Shown here: positions 54,032 through 63,195 of the stretch, in pieces | Layout of the letters: each line of letters starts with the position of its first letter | Position numbering within the stretch: position 1 is the stretch's first letter | From: Mycolicibacter hiberniae | Lineage (GTDB): Bacteria; Actinomycetota; Actinomycetes; Mycobacteriales; Mycobacteriaceae | Assembly: GCF_010729485.1 (NCBI RefSeq) | Contig: NZ_AP022609.1 | Span: 4,278,001 to 4,342,000, forward strand | Reading direction: 5' to 3' | DNA: 64,000 nt | The notes under the pieces: model-generated | What the model was told of the DNA's origin: nothing | Database searches by the model: none | What the model saw: the letters and a program-made list of their open reading frames with translations, nothing else | Position numbers and translations under genes: made by a program

Positions 54032-55114
54032 CCGGATGGCTCCGAACACCGGCGCGGTCACGACACCCGGGGGGTGGGCGAGCACGTAGGGGATGGCGCG
54101 TACGGCGCTCATCGCGATCATGAGATGCCCGGGCATCGTGGTCGCCGGGCCGGGTCGGCTCGGCGGTTGATGCGGCGGTTGCCCGGCCCCGACGTCGAGT
54201 TGCAGCGAGAAGCTGGGATCTCCGCTGACCTCCGCCCGGATCAGCGGAGCCTTCTCGCCCGGTTTCAGCGGACTCAAGCCCCATTGCGGCAGATCCCGCG
54301 TCAGCACCCATTCCTCGTGGATGGCCAGCAGCGCCCGGCCCGACCAATGTCCGACCCAGGAAAAGCGCTGTCCGACAACGGTCCCTGCTTCGATGGTCCC
54401 GGCCTTGACCTCGATGTCATGCGGCAGTGTCGCGGCGTCGACTGACACGTCGATCCTGTCGAGCTCGATGCCCAGGACATCCGCGGTGGCATTCAGTGCC
54501 TGCCGGTAAGCGAGGTCGAGTTTGCCGATGATGGGCGAGTCGATGCTGACGTCGGCGGGGGGACGTCCCATGCCCATCAGGTCGATCAGCATCGGGCGAC
54601 TGTCCACGCCGGAGACGTCGGTGGCTTCGTAGAGGTCGATTCTGTCGACGGTCTTGCTCAGCCCGGTCAGGGTTGCCACGAGCCGTTCGAACATGAAACC
54701 GGGATTCTCGCCGGCGGCGTGGAAACGGGTCCCGCCGGTGCGGCAGGCTGCGACGAAAGCGGCCTCGGTCTCCGCCCCGTAGGTGGGCAGGTGGTTATAC
54801 GACGTGGTGGTGATGACGTTGATTCCCGCGGCCAGCAGCCGGCAGATGTCCTCGGCGTTGGTCTCCACCGCGTGGGCCTTGCTGGCGGTATGTATCACCA
54901 CGTCGGGGCGCAGCGCCGTGATCCGATCCTTGTCGCGGGTGGCGGGGACGCCCGTCGACGGCGGCAGACCGCAGAGTTCGCCTGCGTCCGCACCATCCTT
55001 TGCCGGGTCGTAGACCAACACGCCGGCCAGTTGCAGCCGGGGATTCTCGATGATCTCCCGCAATGCCGCACGACCGACTGCCCCGGTCGCCCACTGAACA
55101 ACTCGCGGTGTCAA
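54023..55114 (-). CDS. DAPB-like NAD(P)-dependent dehydrogenase (diaminopentanoate dehydrogenase type)
   Basis: A 363-residue dehydrogenase with Rossmann start RVVQWATGAVGRAALREI, then GVLVYDPAKDGADAGELCG and NVITTTSYNHLP. It belongs to the group annotated as dihydrodipicolinate-reductase-like or 2,4-diaminopentanoate dehydrogenase-like; the substrate in mycobacteria is unknown. I chose the TTG at 55112-55114: AGGAG lies seven bases upstream and it gives the usual N terminus. Open sequence up to 55255 covers the operator and is rejected. It is a paralogue of 56490-57530. Confidence 0.83.
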   Translation of the reverse strand: MTPRVVQWATGAVGRAALREIIENPRLQLAGVLVYDPAKDGADAGELCGLPPSTGVPATRDKDRITALRPDVVIHTASKAHAVETNAEDICRLLAAGINVITTTSYNHLPTYGAETEAAFVAACRTGGTRFHAAGENPGFMFERLVATLTGLSKTVDRIDLYEATDVSGVDSRPMLIDLMGMGRPPADVSIDSPIIGKLDLAYRQALNATADVLGIELDRIDVSVDAATLPHDIEVKAGTIEAGTVVGQRFSWVGHWSGRALLAIHEEWVLTRDLPQWGLSPLKPGEKAPLIRAEVSGDPSFSLQLDVGAGQPPHQPPSRPGPATTMPGHLMIAMSAVRAIPYVLAHPPGVVTAPVFGAIRLG

Positions 55115-55165
55115 TCGATCACTCCTGGTTGTGCATTCGAGATCCGCCGATGCCTGGTGGCGATC

Positions 55166-55184
55166 AACATACATCATGTAGTTT
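55166..55184. promoter_or_regulatory. Palindrome AACATACAT-C-ATGTAGTTT, second probable TetR operator
   Basis: Arms pair at 7 of 9 positions around one base; it aligns with the site at 52861-52879 across the whole length. It lies between the DAPB-like gene (start 55114) and the divergent P450 (start 55198). A further half site ATGAATGTTGA overlaps the P450 start at 55198-55208 and also occurs at the TetR site. Confidence 0.6.
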
Positions 55185-55197
55185 GGCAACCGACAGT

Positions 55198-56478
55198 ATG
55201 AATGTTGACCCTGTTGCAGCAACGGTGGGGAGTCGTCACGTGGTCCAGCGGGCAACGGTGGAGGAACTTGAACAGGGTGTGCGCGACGCGCAGCGCAGAT
55301 TCAACGAAGGAATGGGAGCAGACGGTGACGCGTCGCCCTACCCCCTTCTCACGACGTTGCGAGCACAGGCAGCGGTGCATCCCGGCTGGCCCGAGATGGG
55401 CATGGCCGGTAAGGACACCGACGGTCCGCAGACCTTCACGGCCTACTCCTTCGATGCGGTGAAAGCGGTCTTCACTGACAATCTGACCTTCAGCACGCGT
55501 TGCTATGAGAACGTGGTGCGGCCGCTGCAGGGGCCGACGATCCTGGAAATGCAGGAGCCCGAACACGCGACCTACCGCAAGCTGCACGAGTTCGCCTTCG
55601 CGAGGTCGTCGATGAAGAGATGGGACAGCGAGCTCGTCGGGCCGCTGGTCGACCGCACCATCGCCGCGTTCAAGGCCGACGGACAGGCCGACCTCGTCGA
55701 CGCCGTCTTTTCGCCGATCCCGGTACGGGTGATCGCGGCACTGCTGGGGCTTCCCGAATCCGACGTGCTGTGGTTTCACCGGCTGGCGATCGACATTCTG
55801 GGTTTCCGCGGCGATATGAACACCGCCATGAACGCCTCGGCGGAGCTGCGGGAGTACTTCGTGGGCATTCTCGCCGACAAGCGGCGCAAGCCGGGCGACG
55901 ACATGGTCTCGATCCTGGCCGCTGCGGAAGTCAACGGCGTCACCATGTCCGATGAGCAGATCTATGGGTTCATGCGGAATCTGCTGCCGGCCGGGGCTGA
56001 GACCACGTCCCGGTCCACCGCCTCCCTGGCGCTGGCACTGCTGACGCATCCCGATCAGTTCGAGGCGGTGCGTGCGGATCGGGGCCTGCTTCCCCAGGCC
56101 ATCGAGGAGGGGATTCGCTGGGAGACGCCGTTGCTGAACTTCATGCGGGAAGTCGCCCGCGACACCGAGCTGGCCGGGGTCCGCATTCCGCAGGGGTCGA
56201 CGATGATGCTCAGTCTCGGCAGTGCCAACCACGACGAGACGCGGTGGGATGAACCGGAGGCGTTCAACATCTTCCGGGAACGCAAGTCGCACCTCGGTTT
56301 CGCCCACGGTGCACACGTGTGCCTGGGCATGCATCTGGCCCGGTTGGAAACCACCAAGATCTTCAACGCCCTCTTCGACGAACTGCCCGGGTTGCGGCTG
56401 GATCCGGGAGCGCCGGCGCCTTACATCTCGGGCACCATGTTCCGCTCGCCACCCCGGCTCGACGTCATCTGGAATTGA
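55198..56478 (+). CDS. Cytochrome P450
   Basis: A 426-residue soluble P450. The I-helix motif is LLPAGAETTSR, ExxR is in EEGIRWE, and the heme-binding loop is FAHGAHVCLGMHLAR with the Cys ligand. It needs a ferredoxin and reductase, which are not in the window. It is divergent from the DAPB-like gene and followed 12 bases later by a paralogue of that gene. A specific CYP family cannot be assigned by eye; hydroxylation of a lipophilic substrate is expected. Confidence 0.94.
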   Translation: MNVDPVAATVGSRHVVQRATVEELEQGVRDAQRRFNEGMGADGDASPYPLLTTLRAQAAVHPGWPEMGMAGKDTDGPQTFTAYSFDAVKAVFTDNLTFSTRCYENVVRPLQGPTILEMQEPEHATYRKLHEFAFARSSMKRWDSELVGPLVDRTIAAFKADGQADLVDAVFSPIPVRVIAALLGLPESDVLWFHRLAIDILGFRGDMNTAMNASAELREYFVGILADKRRKPGDDMVSILAAAEVNGVTMSDEQIYGFMRNLLPAGAETTSRSTASLALALLTHPDQFEAVRADRGLLPQAIEEGIRWETPLLNFMREVARDTELAGVRIPQGSTMMLSLGSANHDETRWDEPEAFNIFRERKSHLGFAHGAHVCLGMHLARLETTKIFNALFDELPGLRLDPGAPAPYISGTMFRSPPRLDVIWN

Positions 56479-56489
56479 GGGAGTCGCGT

Positions 56490-57530
56490 ATGGCACGGGT
56501 GATCCAGTGGGCGACCGGCGTGACCGGCATGATGGCGTTACGTCACGTTGTCCAACGGCCGGACTTGGAGCTGGTGGGGGTCCGCGTCTACGACCCGGCC
56601 AAATCCGGTGTTGACGCCGGCGAACTGTGCGGGCTACCGCTGGCCGGGGTCACTGCCACCGACGACCGGGACGCGGTCATCAATGCCGACGCCGACATCG
56701 TGCTCTACATGGGAAAAGTCGAAACTGACACCCCGGGTTGCTTCCGCGACGTCTGTGACCTGCTCGCTTCCGGCAAGAACGTGATCGCCACGGGCAGTAG
56801 ATTCATCCACCCGCGCTCGCTGGATGCCGGCCTGGCGGACGGTATCGAGTCCGCTTGCCGCGCCGGCTCCTCGTCGTTCCTCGGGCTGGGACTGTATCCC
56901 GGGTTCATCGGCGAATCGCTGACGCCGATCCTGGCGAGGCTGAGTGCGCGCACCACCCACATCGGGGTGCGTGAGGTCTTGAACTACTCGACCTATGCCA
57001 GCCATGACCTGATCTTCAACGCCATGGGTTTCGGTCACCATCCGGAGGACACGACGCCGTTGCTGTCGAACCCGGAGTACGCCGCGAGCGCCTGGATCGG
57101 CAGCGCGACCGTGCTGACCCAGGCCTTGGGGCTTGAGATCAAGGGGTTCAAGGGATATCGGGAGGTCATTACCACGCCTCGGGCGCTGACCGTGGCCGCC
57201 GGCCACATTCCGGAGGGCACCGTGGCAGCGATGCGCTTCGGGGTGAACGTCGATTGCGGCGAACTGACCCTGTCTGTCGAACACCTGACCCGGATGGCCG
57301 ATGATTTGGCGCCGGACTGGCCGGCTGACATCGGCTACGAGGTGACCTTTACCGGAGAACCCGACATGCGACTGCACTTTGTGGTCGGCTCCGAGGGACA
57401 GGACCATGCCGAGCAGGGCTGCCTGGCGACCGCCATGCACGCCATCAACACGATCCCGGCGGTGCTCGCCGCGGAGCCCGGGCTTTACGACCTGTCGACC
57501 ATCACGCGGCATTCCCGCACCGGCGGTTGA
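56490..57530 (+). CDS. DAPB-like NAD(P)-dependent dehydrogenase, paralogue
   Basis: A 346-residue relative of the protein at 54023-55114: ARVIQWATGVTGMMALRHV, VRVYDPAKSGVDAGELCG and NVIATGSRFIHP align. The ATG at 56490 is preceded by GAGGGAG. It lies 11 bases after the P450 stop, so the two are cotranscribed. An oxidised product of the P450 could be its substrate, but that is inference. Confidence 0.86.
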   Translation: MARVIQWATGVTGMMALRHVVQRPDLELVGVRVYDPAKSGVDAGELCGLPLAGVTATDDRDAVINADADIVLYMGKVETDTPGCFRDVCDLLASGKNVIATGSRFIHPRSLDAGLADGIESACRAGSSSFLGLGLYPGFIGESLTPILARLSARTTHIGVREVLNYSTYASHDLIFNAMGFGHHPEDTTPLLSNPEYAASAWIGSATVLTQALGLEIKGFKGYREVITTPRALTVAAGHIPEGTVAAMRFGVNVDCGELTLSVEHLTRMADDLAPDWPADIGYEVTFTGEPDMRLHFVVGSEGQDHAEQGCLATAMHAINTIPAVLAAEPGLYDLSTITRHSRTGG

Positions 57531-57537
57531 GGCGCAC

Positions 57538-57554
57538 TGATAATGTCAGTTCTC
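57538..57554 (+). promoter_or_regulatory. Extended -10-like motif TGATAATGTCAGTTCTC upstream of an SDR gene
   Basis: Seventeen bases closely matching the sites at 52116-52131 and 52160-52176. It ends 43 bases before the SDR start at 57598. TG-A-TAATGT fits an extended -10, so it may be a promoter for the SDR separate from the P450 transcript. Confidence 0.45.
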
Positions 57555-57597
57555 GTTGAACGTAAAGAACTACTCTCGCAGGTGTGAGGTCGAAGGG

Positions 57598-58449
57598 ATG
57601 TCGCTGATGGAGGACGCGCTGGGGTATGCAGGACAGTCCGTTGTCGTAACCGGTGCGGCATCGGGCATGGGGGAGGCCACCGCGCGCATCCTCTCCGATC
57701 TCGGCGCCGAAGTCACCGCGCTGGACATCAAGCCCACCAGCGTCAAGGTTGCCCGCTCTCTCACGATCGACCTTCGCGACCGGGCGAGCATCGAAGATGC
57801 CGCAGCATCCATCGATGGCCCCATCGACGGTCTGTTCAGCTGCGCCGGGCTGCCTGGCCCGCCGTTCAGCGAATGGGACACCATCATGGTCAATTTCGTC
57901 GGGGCACGGCATCTAGCCGAACAGTTGGTGCCCAAGATGTCGCAGGGATCGGCGATCAGTGTGATCTCCTCATCTGCCGCGATCGGATGGCAGAACCACA
58001 TCAAGACCATCACCGGGTTACTCGAGACCGACGGGTTCGATGCCGCCGTGGAGTGGTTGAGCGCGAATGAGAGTAAATGGTCGTGGAGCGGTTACGCCTA
58101 TTCCAAGTACGTCATCGATGCGTGGGTGGGCTGGTGGTACCCGGAGCTCGGACGAAAGGGCATCCGCATCAACTGCATCAACCCCGGCCCCACCGAGACT
58201 GCGATGATGCCGGTGTTTCAGGACTCTTTCGGTAAGAAGACGCTCGACGACGCTATCGGGCCGGTCGGGCGTTACGCCCGGGCCGAGGAACAGGCCTGGC
58301 CGTTGGTGTGCCTCGGCAGCCGCAGACTCAGCTACGTCGGCGGTACCGTGCTGTGGACCGACGGAGGATGGAACGGCGCGGTCACGATGGACCGCCACAG
58401 TGCCGAATGGACGGACACCGCCGCCGATCAGATGGCCAAAAAGAGCTGA
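57598..58449 (+). CDS. Short-chain dehydrogenase/reductase
   Basis: A 283-residue SDR: VVVTGAASGMGEATA, a catalytic Ser region VISSSAA, and YAYSKYV for YxxxK. An insert of about 35 residues between Ser and Tyr (with LLETDGFDAAVEWL) recalls 3-alpha-hydroxysteroid and related alcohol dehydrogenases. ATG at 57598; a second ATG three codons on is possible. Its stop is 11 bases from the end of the convergent SDR. Confidence 0.9.
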   Translation: MSLMEDALGYAGQSVVVTGAASGMGEATARILSDLGAEVTALDIKPTSVKVARSLTIDLRDRASIEDAAASIDGPIDGLFSCAGLPGPPFSEWDTIMVNFVGARHLAEQLVPKMSQGSAISVISSSAAIGWQNHIKTITGLLETDGFDAAVEWLSANESKWSWSGYAYSKYVIDAWVGWWYPELGRKGIRINCINPGPTETAMMPVFQDSFGKKTLDDAIGPVGRYARAEEQAWPLVCLGSRRLSYVGGTVLWTDGGWNGAVTMDRHSAEWTDTAADQMAKKS

Positions 58450-58460
58450 GGCGGGCGCCC

Positions 58461-59264
58461 TCAGATGAAATCCGATCCGCCGTCGACATTGACCGTCGCG
58501 CCCGTCACGTAGCCGTTCCGGCGAGACGCGAGATAGGCCGTCACCGACGCGATCTCCTCGGGGCTGCCGGCACGTCCCAGATCGCAGGGGTGTCCGTAGG
58601 TCTGCTCGACCCAGCGCATGACGTCGTATGGGTCTGAGGAGTCGAAGCCGGCAGCGCCCAGCACGTTGCGCAGCTGCTCGGTGAAGCTCGCCGTCACGAT
58701 GGTGCCCGGACACACGCAGTTGACCAGGATGCCCTCCGGTCCAAGGCTCTTCGAGAGGTTCTTGGTAACGCTCGACAGGGCCGCTTTGGTGGCCGTATAG
58801 GCCACCAAAGCGGGACTCTGCCGCTGGATGGAGTGGGCCGACAGCGTGACGATGCGGCCCCACTCGGCGGCACGCAACAACGGCAATGCGGCGCGGACCG
58901 ACCGGACGGCCGACATCGTTCCCAAGTCGAAGGCCGCATGCCAGGCATCATCATCGAGCTCATCGAACGCGCCGGCATCAGGACCGATGGTGTGTACCAG
59001 GACGTTGAGCGCTCCCCACGCCTCTCGAACCGAGTCGAAGCCCGCCGCTATGGCTTCGGCATCGGACATGTCGACGCTGATCGGCAGGACTTCCGGCGCG
59101 CCGGCGGCCCGGATGCGTTCGGCCGCCGCGTTCAAACCGTCGCGCCCGCGTGCCATGACGGCCACCGAGGCGCCTTCGGCTGCCAGGACCTCGGCAATCG
59201 CCAGGCCCATGCCCTTGCTGCCGCCGGTGACCACCGCCGTCGACCCTGTAAAGCCGAGATCCAT
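58461..59264 (-). CDS. Short-chain dehydrogenase/reductase
   Basis: A 267-residue classical SDR with VVTGGSKGMGLAIAE, TLSAHS and YTATKAAL, and a C-terminal GYVTGATVNVDGGSDF typical of FabG-like members. It lies 11 bases downstream of the SDR at 59276-60034 on the same strand, so it belongs to a three-gene unit with the acyl-CoA synthetase. Confidence 0.91.
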   Translation of the reverse strand: MDLGFTGSTAVVTGGSKGMGLAIAEVLAAEGASVAVMARGRDGLNAAAERIRAAGAPEVLPISVDMSDAEAIAAGFDSVREAWGALNVLVHTIGPDAGAFDELDDDAWHAAFDLGTMSAVRSVRAALPLLRAAEWGRIVTLSAHSIQRQSPALVAYTATKAALSSVTKNLSKSLGPEGILVNCVCPGTIVTASFTEQLRNVLGAAGFDSSDPYDVMRWVEQTYGHPCDLGRAGSPEEIASVTAYLASRRNGYVTGATVNVDGGSDFI

Positions 59265-59275
59265 AACTGCACTCC

Positions 59276-60034
59276 CTAATTCGGTCTTGGCATCCGCGGC
59301 GCGAGGTGGACGATCTCGGTGACCACCGAGGGATTCGCCCGAGCTACCGCGATCAGCGACAGCATCGCATTGGCGACATCGGCCACCGCGGACATCCGGG
59401 CGGGAATCTGGCCTTCTTGCGCCCAGGCGCCGTAGAGGTCTGCCAGCATGTCGCGGTCGGCCCCGCGCAGAATCTCGGTGCCCTCGGTGGGACCCACGCT
59501 GACCCGGATGACAGGTAGCTCCGGGTGCTCGGCACGCCAGGAGCGCAGAATCTCGTCCAGGGCGGCCTTGCTGGCATGGTAGGCCGACACCCCGGCTCGT
59601 GGGCGGCCCACCTCGTGGCTGGATGCGATCAGTGCGACGGCGTCGTCGCTGAGATGCGGCAGGGCCGACCGCAGCAGGTGCGATGCACCGACTGCATTGA
59701 CGGCGTACGCGTGCATCCAGGTGGTGACATCGGTGTCGTCGATCAGTGCGAACGGCACTACGGCACTGGTGAAGACCACCGCGTCGATGCGGCCGAACGC
59801 GGTGGCCACCTGGTCGACCACGCGCTCGATGTCGCGGGGGTTGGATACGTCGAGCTCGTGTGCGGTCCCGTCCAACTCGCGGGCGAGTTCACCGAGCACC
59901 TCGACCCGCCGGGCGGCCAAGGCCACCGTCGCGCCCCGCAGGTGGGCCGCGCGGGCAAGTGCCCGCCCGATCCCCGATGACGCTCCGACGATCAACATGC
60001 GGATGCCGGCGATGTTGGAATGGGGATCGCTCAT
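59276..60034 (-). CDS. Short-chain dehydrogenase/reductase
   Basis: A 252-residue SDR: LIVGASSGIGRALAR, IASSHE and YHASKAAL. It lacks the GG(x)xxxDGG end of FabG types and resembles the SDR at 51257-52048. It lies 58 bases after the acyl-CoA synthetase and 11 before the next SDR. Confidence 0.9.
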   Translation of the reverse strand: MSDPHSNIAGIRMLIVGASSGIGRALARAAHLRGATVALAARRVEVLGELARELDGTAHELDVSNPRDIERVVDQVATAFGRIDAVVFTSAVVPFALIDDTDVTTWMHAYAVNAVGASHLLRSALPHLSDDAVALIASSHEVGRPRAGVSAYHASKAALDEILRSWRAEHPELPVIRVSVGPTEGTEILRGADRDMLADLYGAWAQEGQIPARMSAVADVANAMLSLIAVARANPSVVTEIVHLAPRMPRPN

Positions 60035-60092
60035 GTGCGTCCTTCTCTGCTCGCGACGTGGTCGATGAGGTTCGCCGGTTCTTCAGGCGATG

Positions 60093-61718
60093 TCATGGGC
60101 TTGGATCTGCCTTGCGTGCCAGCATTTCCCGGATCTGTGTGGCCAGCTCCTGTCGCTTCACCTTGCCGCTCGCGGTGAACGGCAGCTGGTGCTTCTCGGT
60201 GACCCAGACGAATCTGGGTACCTTGTAAGCGGACAGCCGGGTACGCAGGTCTGCGCGTAGCGTCTCGGAGTCGAGCGCGGCCCCGTCGCGTGGCACCACG
60301 GCCGCGGTCACGATGACTCCCTGGTCCTCGTCTTCGACACCGACCACGTAAGCCTCAAGTACACCCGCGCAGTCTCCCAACGCGAGCTCCACTTCCGAGG
60401 GGGTGACGTTCGTGCCCCCGCCGGTCTTGATGAGTTCGCCGAGGCGGCCCGAAAACGTGATCCACCCGTCGGGAAAACGGACTCCGCAGTCGCCGGTTCG
60501 GTAGTAGCCGTCGGGGGTGAAGACCTCATCACGTTCCCTTTTGTGCAGGCGTTGCATGAGCGAACGTCCCCGTACCCAGATCTCCCCGGCGACGCCGAAC
60601 GGCTGCTGCGCACCCGTTTCCGGGTCGACGATGATGTGCTCCAGGCCGTCGAGTGTCCACCCACCCGTACCGGTGCGCTCGGGGGGCTGCGGGCTGTAGG
60701 AGTCCACACCGATGTGGCTACCGCACAACTCGGTCATGCCCAGTGCGTTCGGACCTGGCGGCCGTCGCTCCGGTGGCACCATGGCCGGCATGCTCGTGCG
60801 GATCACCGAACTGATGTCCCGGTTGTTGAAATCGGGATGCGTGGCCATGCTCGTGCCCTGCTGAGGCCACCCCAGGGTGATCGTCGCCCGGTGATGCTCT
60901 ATCAGCTCCAGGGCCTCGCCGGGGTCGAACGCCGGTTGGGTCACCAGGGTCGCGCCGTGATGGATCACCGCGTTCAGCCCGATGATCAACCCCCCGATCC
61001 AGAAGAACGGCATCGAGGTGAACATCACGGCGTCGGTGGTCACACCGTAGGAGAAGGTCAGGTTGTAGGAGTGGCGTACCACCACGCCCTGGGTGTGCAC
61101 GGGAGCTTTGGGCTCACCGGTGCTGCCCGAGGTGTAGATGATCAAGGCCTCATCGGCAGGGGTCACGCAGGACTCGACTGCTGTCAGCAGTTCGGCGTCG
61201 ACATCGCCGCAGTCGTCCTCGGAAAGGCTCGTCGCCCAGGGTCTGTCGGCCTCGTGCCAGATCGCCACCGTGCGTAGGTACGGAGCCGACAGCACCTGGA
61301 TCCGGCCCGGTGTCTGCACCCGGGACAGTCCCGGTAGCGCCTCTTCGAGGAGCCGACAGAAATTCTGCTTACGAAAAGACGGCCAAGCAACGATGGTGCG
61401 CAGATCGGCATGGCGGATGGTCCAGGACAGTTCCGACGCCTTATAGAACGTGTTCAACGGTACGGCGACGGCGCCGATCCGGGTGACCGCGAACCAGGTG
61501 ATCGCCCATTCCACACTGTTGGGCATCAGCAATCCGACGTGGTCGCCTTTGCCCACCCCCATCGACAGCAGGCGCAGCGCCAGGCGCGCGGACCGCCGCT
61601 CAAGGTCGTCGTAGCTCAGCACGTCCCCGTCGGCGATCAGGAAAGGCTTGTCCCCGAACCTGGCGGCCGCGGATCGCACCATGGCGGGAACGACCGGGGT
61701 GATCGAAGGGAACGGCAT
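60093..61718 (-). CDS. Acyl-CoA synthetase (class I AMP-dependent ligase)
   Basis: A 541-residue FadD-like enzyme. The P-loop is IIYTSGSTGEPKAP; A5-like ALGMTELCG, YYRTGDCG, and the C-terminal Lys in ASGKVKRQEL are present. It activates a carboxylate to its CoA thioester, most simply the acid made by the dehydrogenases of the island. The ATG at 61716-61718 starts MPFPSITPVV; a TTG 12 bases upstream is less likely. It is divergent from the CoA-transferase with a 256-base gap. Confidence 0.92.
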   Translation of the reverse strand: MPFPSITPVVPAMVRSAAARFGDKPFLIADGDVLSYDDLERRSARLALRLLSMGVGKGDHVGLLMPNSVEWAITWFAVTRIGAVAVPLNTFYKASELSWTIRHADLRTIVAWPSFRKQNFCRLLEEALPGLSRVQTPGRIQVLSAPYLRTVAIWHEADRPWATSLSEDDCGDVDAELLTAVESCVTPADEALIIYTSGSTGEPKAPVHTQGVVVRHSYNLTFSYGVTTDAVMFTSMPFFWIGGLIIGLNAVIHHGATLVTQPAFDPGEALELIEHHRATITLGWPQQGTSMATHPDFNNRDISSVIRTSMPAMVPPERRPPGPNALGMTELCGSHIGVDSYSPQPPERTGTGGWTLDGLEHIIVDPETGAQQPFGVAGEIWVRGRSLMQRLHKRERDEVFTPDGYYRTGDCGVRFPDGWITFSGRLGELIKTGGGTNVTPSEVELALGDCAGVLEAYVVGVEDEDQGVIVTAAVVPRDGAALDSETLRADLRTRLSAYKVPRFVWVTEKHQLPFTASGKVKRQELATQIREMLARKADPSP

Positions 61719-61974
61719 GAGCGCCAACAATACCGAAAATGAGAATGAATACTCTCAATCCAGTCATTCCCTGTCTGCCGGTGACCGTCGCCGGACCGCT
61801 GCACGGCGACCGGCTCGACGGTACGCACGGAGGTGGCGTGGTCTTCGCGGTGCTTTGATTAGTGAGCTGATCGGATCGTCCGTCGGGTATCGTTCTCAAA
61901 ATCAAGAATTCGCGTTTCCATAGCTGCACCGCCGCCCTTGCGCCGGCAAAGCCGCACGAACAGTGGAGGGTTTG
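61719..61974. promoter_or_regulatory. Divergent promoter region of the acyl-CoA synthetase and CoA-transferase
   Basis: A gene-free gap of 256 bases, A/T-richer than its surroundings. TGAGA-N8-TCTCA (61740-61757) lies 21 bases outside the synthetase start. TTCT-N8-AGAA with flanking GTTCTC lies at 61893-61908, nearer the transferase. The latter shares GTTCTC with the motif upstream of the SDR operons. No gene is supported here. Confidence 0.4.
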
Positions 61975-63195
61975 ATGTCTCCCGACAAGGTGCTCAAGGG
62001 AGTACGGGTACTAGAAGTTGCGGCCTGGACCTTCGTCCCGTCCGCCGGTGCGGTGCTCGCGGAATGGGGCGCCGAGGTCATCAAGGTAGAACCCCGCGAC
62101 GGCGGTGACCCCCAGCGCGGCCTGGTGACCATGGGCATCGTCGATGAGGGCGGGGGTTCGGTCAACTACATGATCGAGATTCCCAACCGTGGCAAGAAGT
62201 CCATCGGCGTCGATTTGGCCACGCCGGCTGGACGGCAGGTGGTTCACGAACTCGCCCGGACCTGCGATGTCTTTCTGACCAGCTACCTGCCGCAACGCCG
62301 CAAGAAGTTCGGGATCGACGTCGAGGACATCCGGGCCGTCAACCCCGGGATCGTCTACGTCCGGGGTTCGGGGCATGGACCCAAGGGGCCGGATGCCGAC
62401 AAGCCCGGCTATGACGGTGTTTCCTACTGGGCGCGCGGCGGTATTGCGGCCATGCTGACCGAGGGGGCCGACGAGCTGGTGCGATCGCGCCCTGCCTTCG
62501 GCGACCTGCTGGGCGGCATGGCCATCGCTGGCGGTGTGGCCGCCGCGCTCTATAAGAAGGCCACCACCGGTGAAGGGTCCGTCGTCGATGTCTCCCTGCT
62601 GGGCCTTGCCGCATGGAACCTCAGCCCGGATGTCGCGGTCGGCCAGCTTCACGGCGGCACCTCGATCCCCAACTACAGTCATGCCGATGCGCCGAATCCC
62701 CTGGTGGGCACCTACCGCACCAAGGATGGCCGGTATGTGCAGCTGATGATGCTGCAACTCGACAAGTACTACGCGGAGGCCATGCGTGCGGTGGGTCTTG
62801 GGGAGTTGGTCGACGATCCGCGATTCCGCGATCCCGCTTCGCGATATGCGAACCGGGTGGAGCTGATTGCGCTGCTGGATCAGGCATTCGCCGAACGCAC
62901 ACTGGCCGAATGGCGCGACACGCTGGCGGTGCTGTCGGGTGCGTGGGGCATCGTGCAGACGCCCGGCGAGCTCTACGAAGACCCTGCGGTGACCGCCAAC
63001 GGATACGTCGCGCAGACCACCACGATGAGTGGGGTCGGCTACGCGCTGCCCACCAACCCCGTTCAGTTCGACGAACAACCGGTGGTTCCAACGGGCGCTC
63101 CGGAACACGGCCAGCACACCGAAGAGGTTTTGATGGACGCCGGAATGACGTGGGAGACCATCGAGAAGTACAAGGAAAGCGGTGCCATCCTGTGA
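61975..63195 (+). CDS. CaiB/BaiF-family CoA-transferase
   Basis: A 406-residue class III CoA-transferase. The N terminus VRVLEVAAWTFVPSAGAVLAEWGAEVIKVE and the catalytic Asp in RPAFGDLLGG (near residue 175) are clear. It moves CoA between carboxylic acids, or racemises branched acyl-CoAs in related families. The ATG at 61975 has GGAGGG five bases upstream, better than the GTG at 61963. The next P450 gene overlaps it by 4 bases. Confidence 0.93.
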   Translation: MSPDKVLKGVRVLEVAAWTFVPSAGAVLAEWGAEVIKVEPRDGGDPQRGLVTMGIVDEGGGSVNYMIEIPNRGKKSIGVDLATPAGRQVVHELARTCDVFLTSYLPQRRKKFGIDVEDIRAVNPGIVYVRGSGHGPKGPDADKPGYDGVSYWARGGIAAMLTEGADELVRSRPAFGDLLGGMAIAGGVAAALYKKATTGEGSVVDVSLLGLAAWNLSPDVAVGQLHGGTSIPNYSHADAPNPLVGTYRTKDGRYVQLMMLQLDKYYAEAMRAVGLGELVDDPRFRDPASRYANRVELIALLDQAFAERTLAEWRDTLAVLSGAWGIVQTPGELYEDPAVTANGYVAQTTTMSGVGYALPTNPVQFDEQPVVPTGAPEHGQHTEEVLMDAGMTWETIEKYKESGAIL

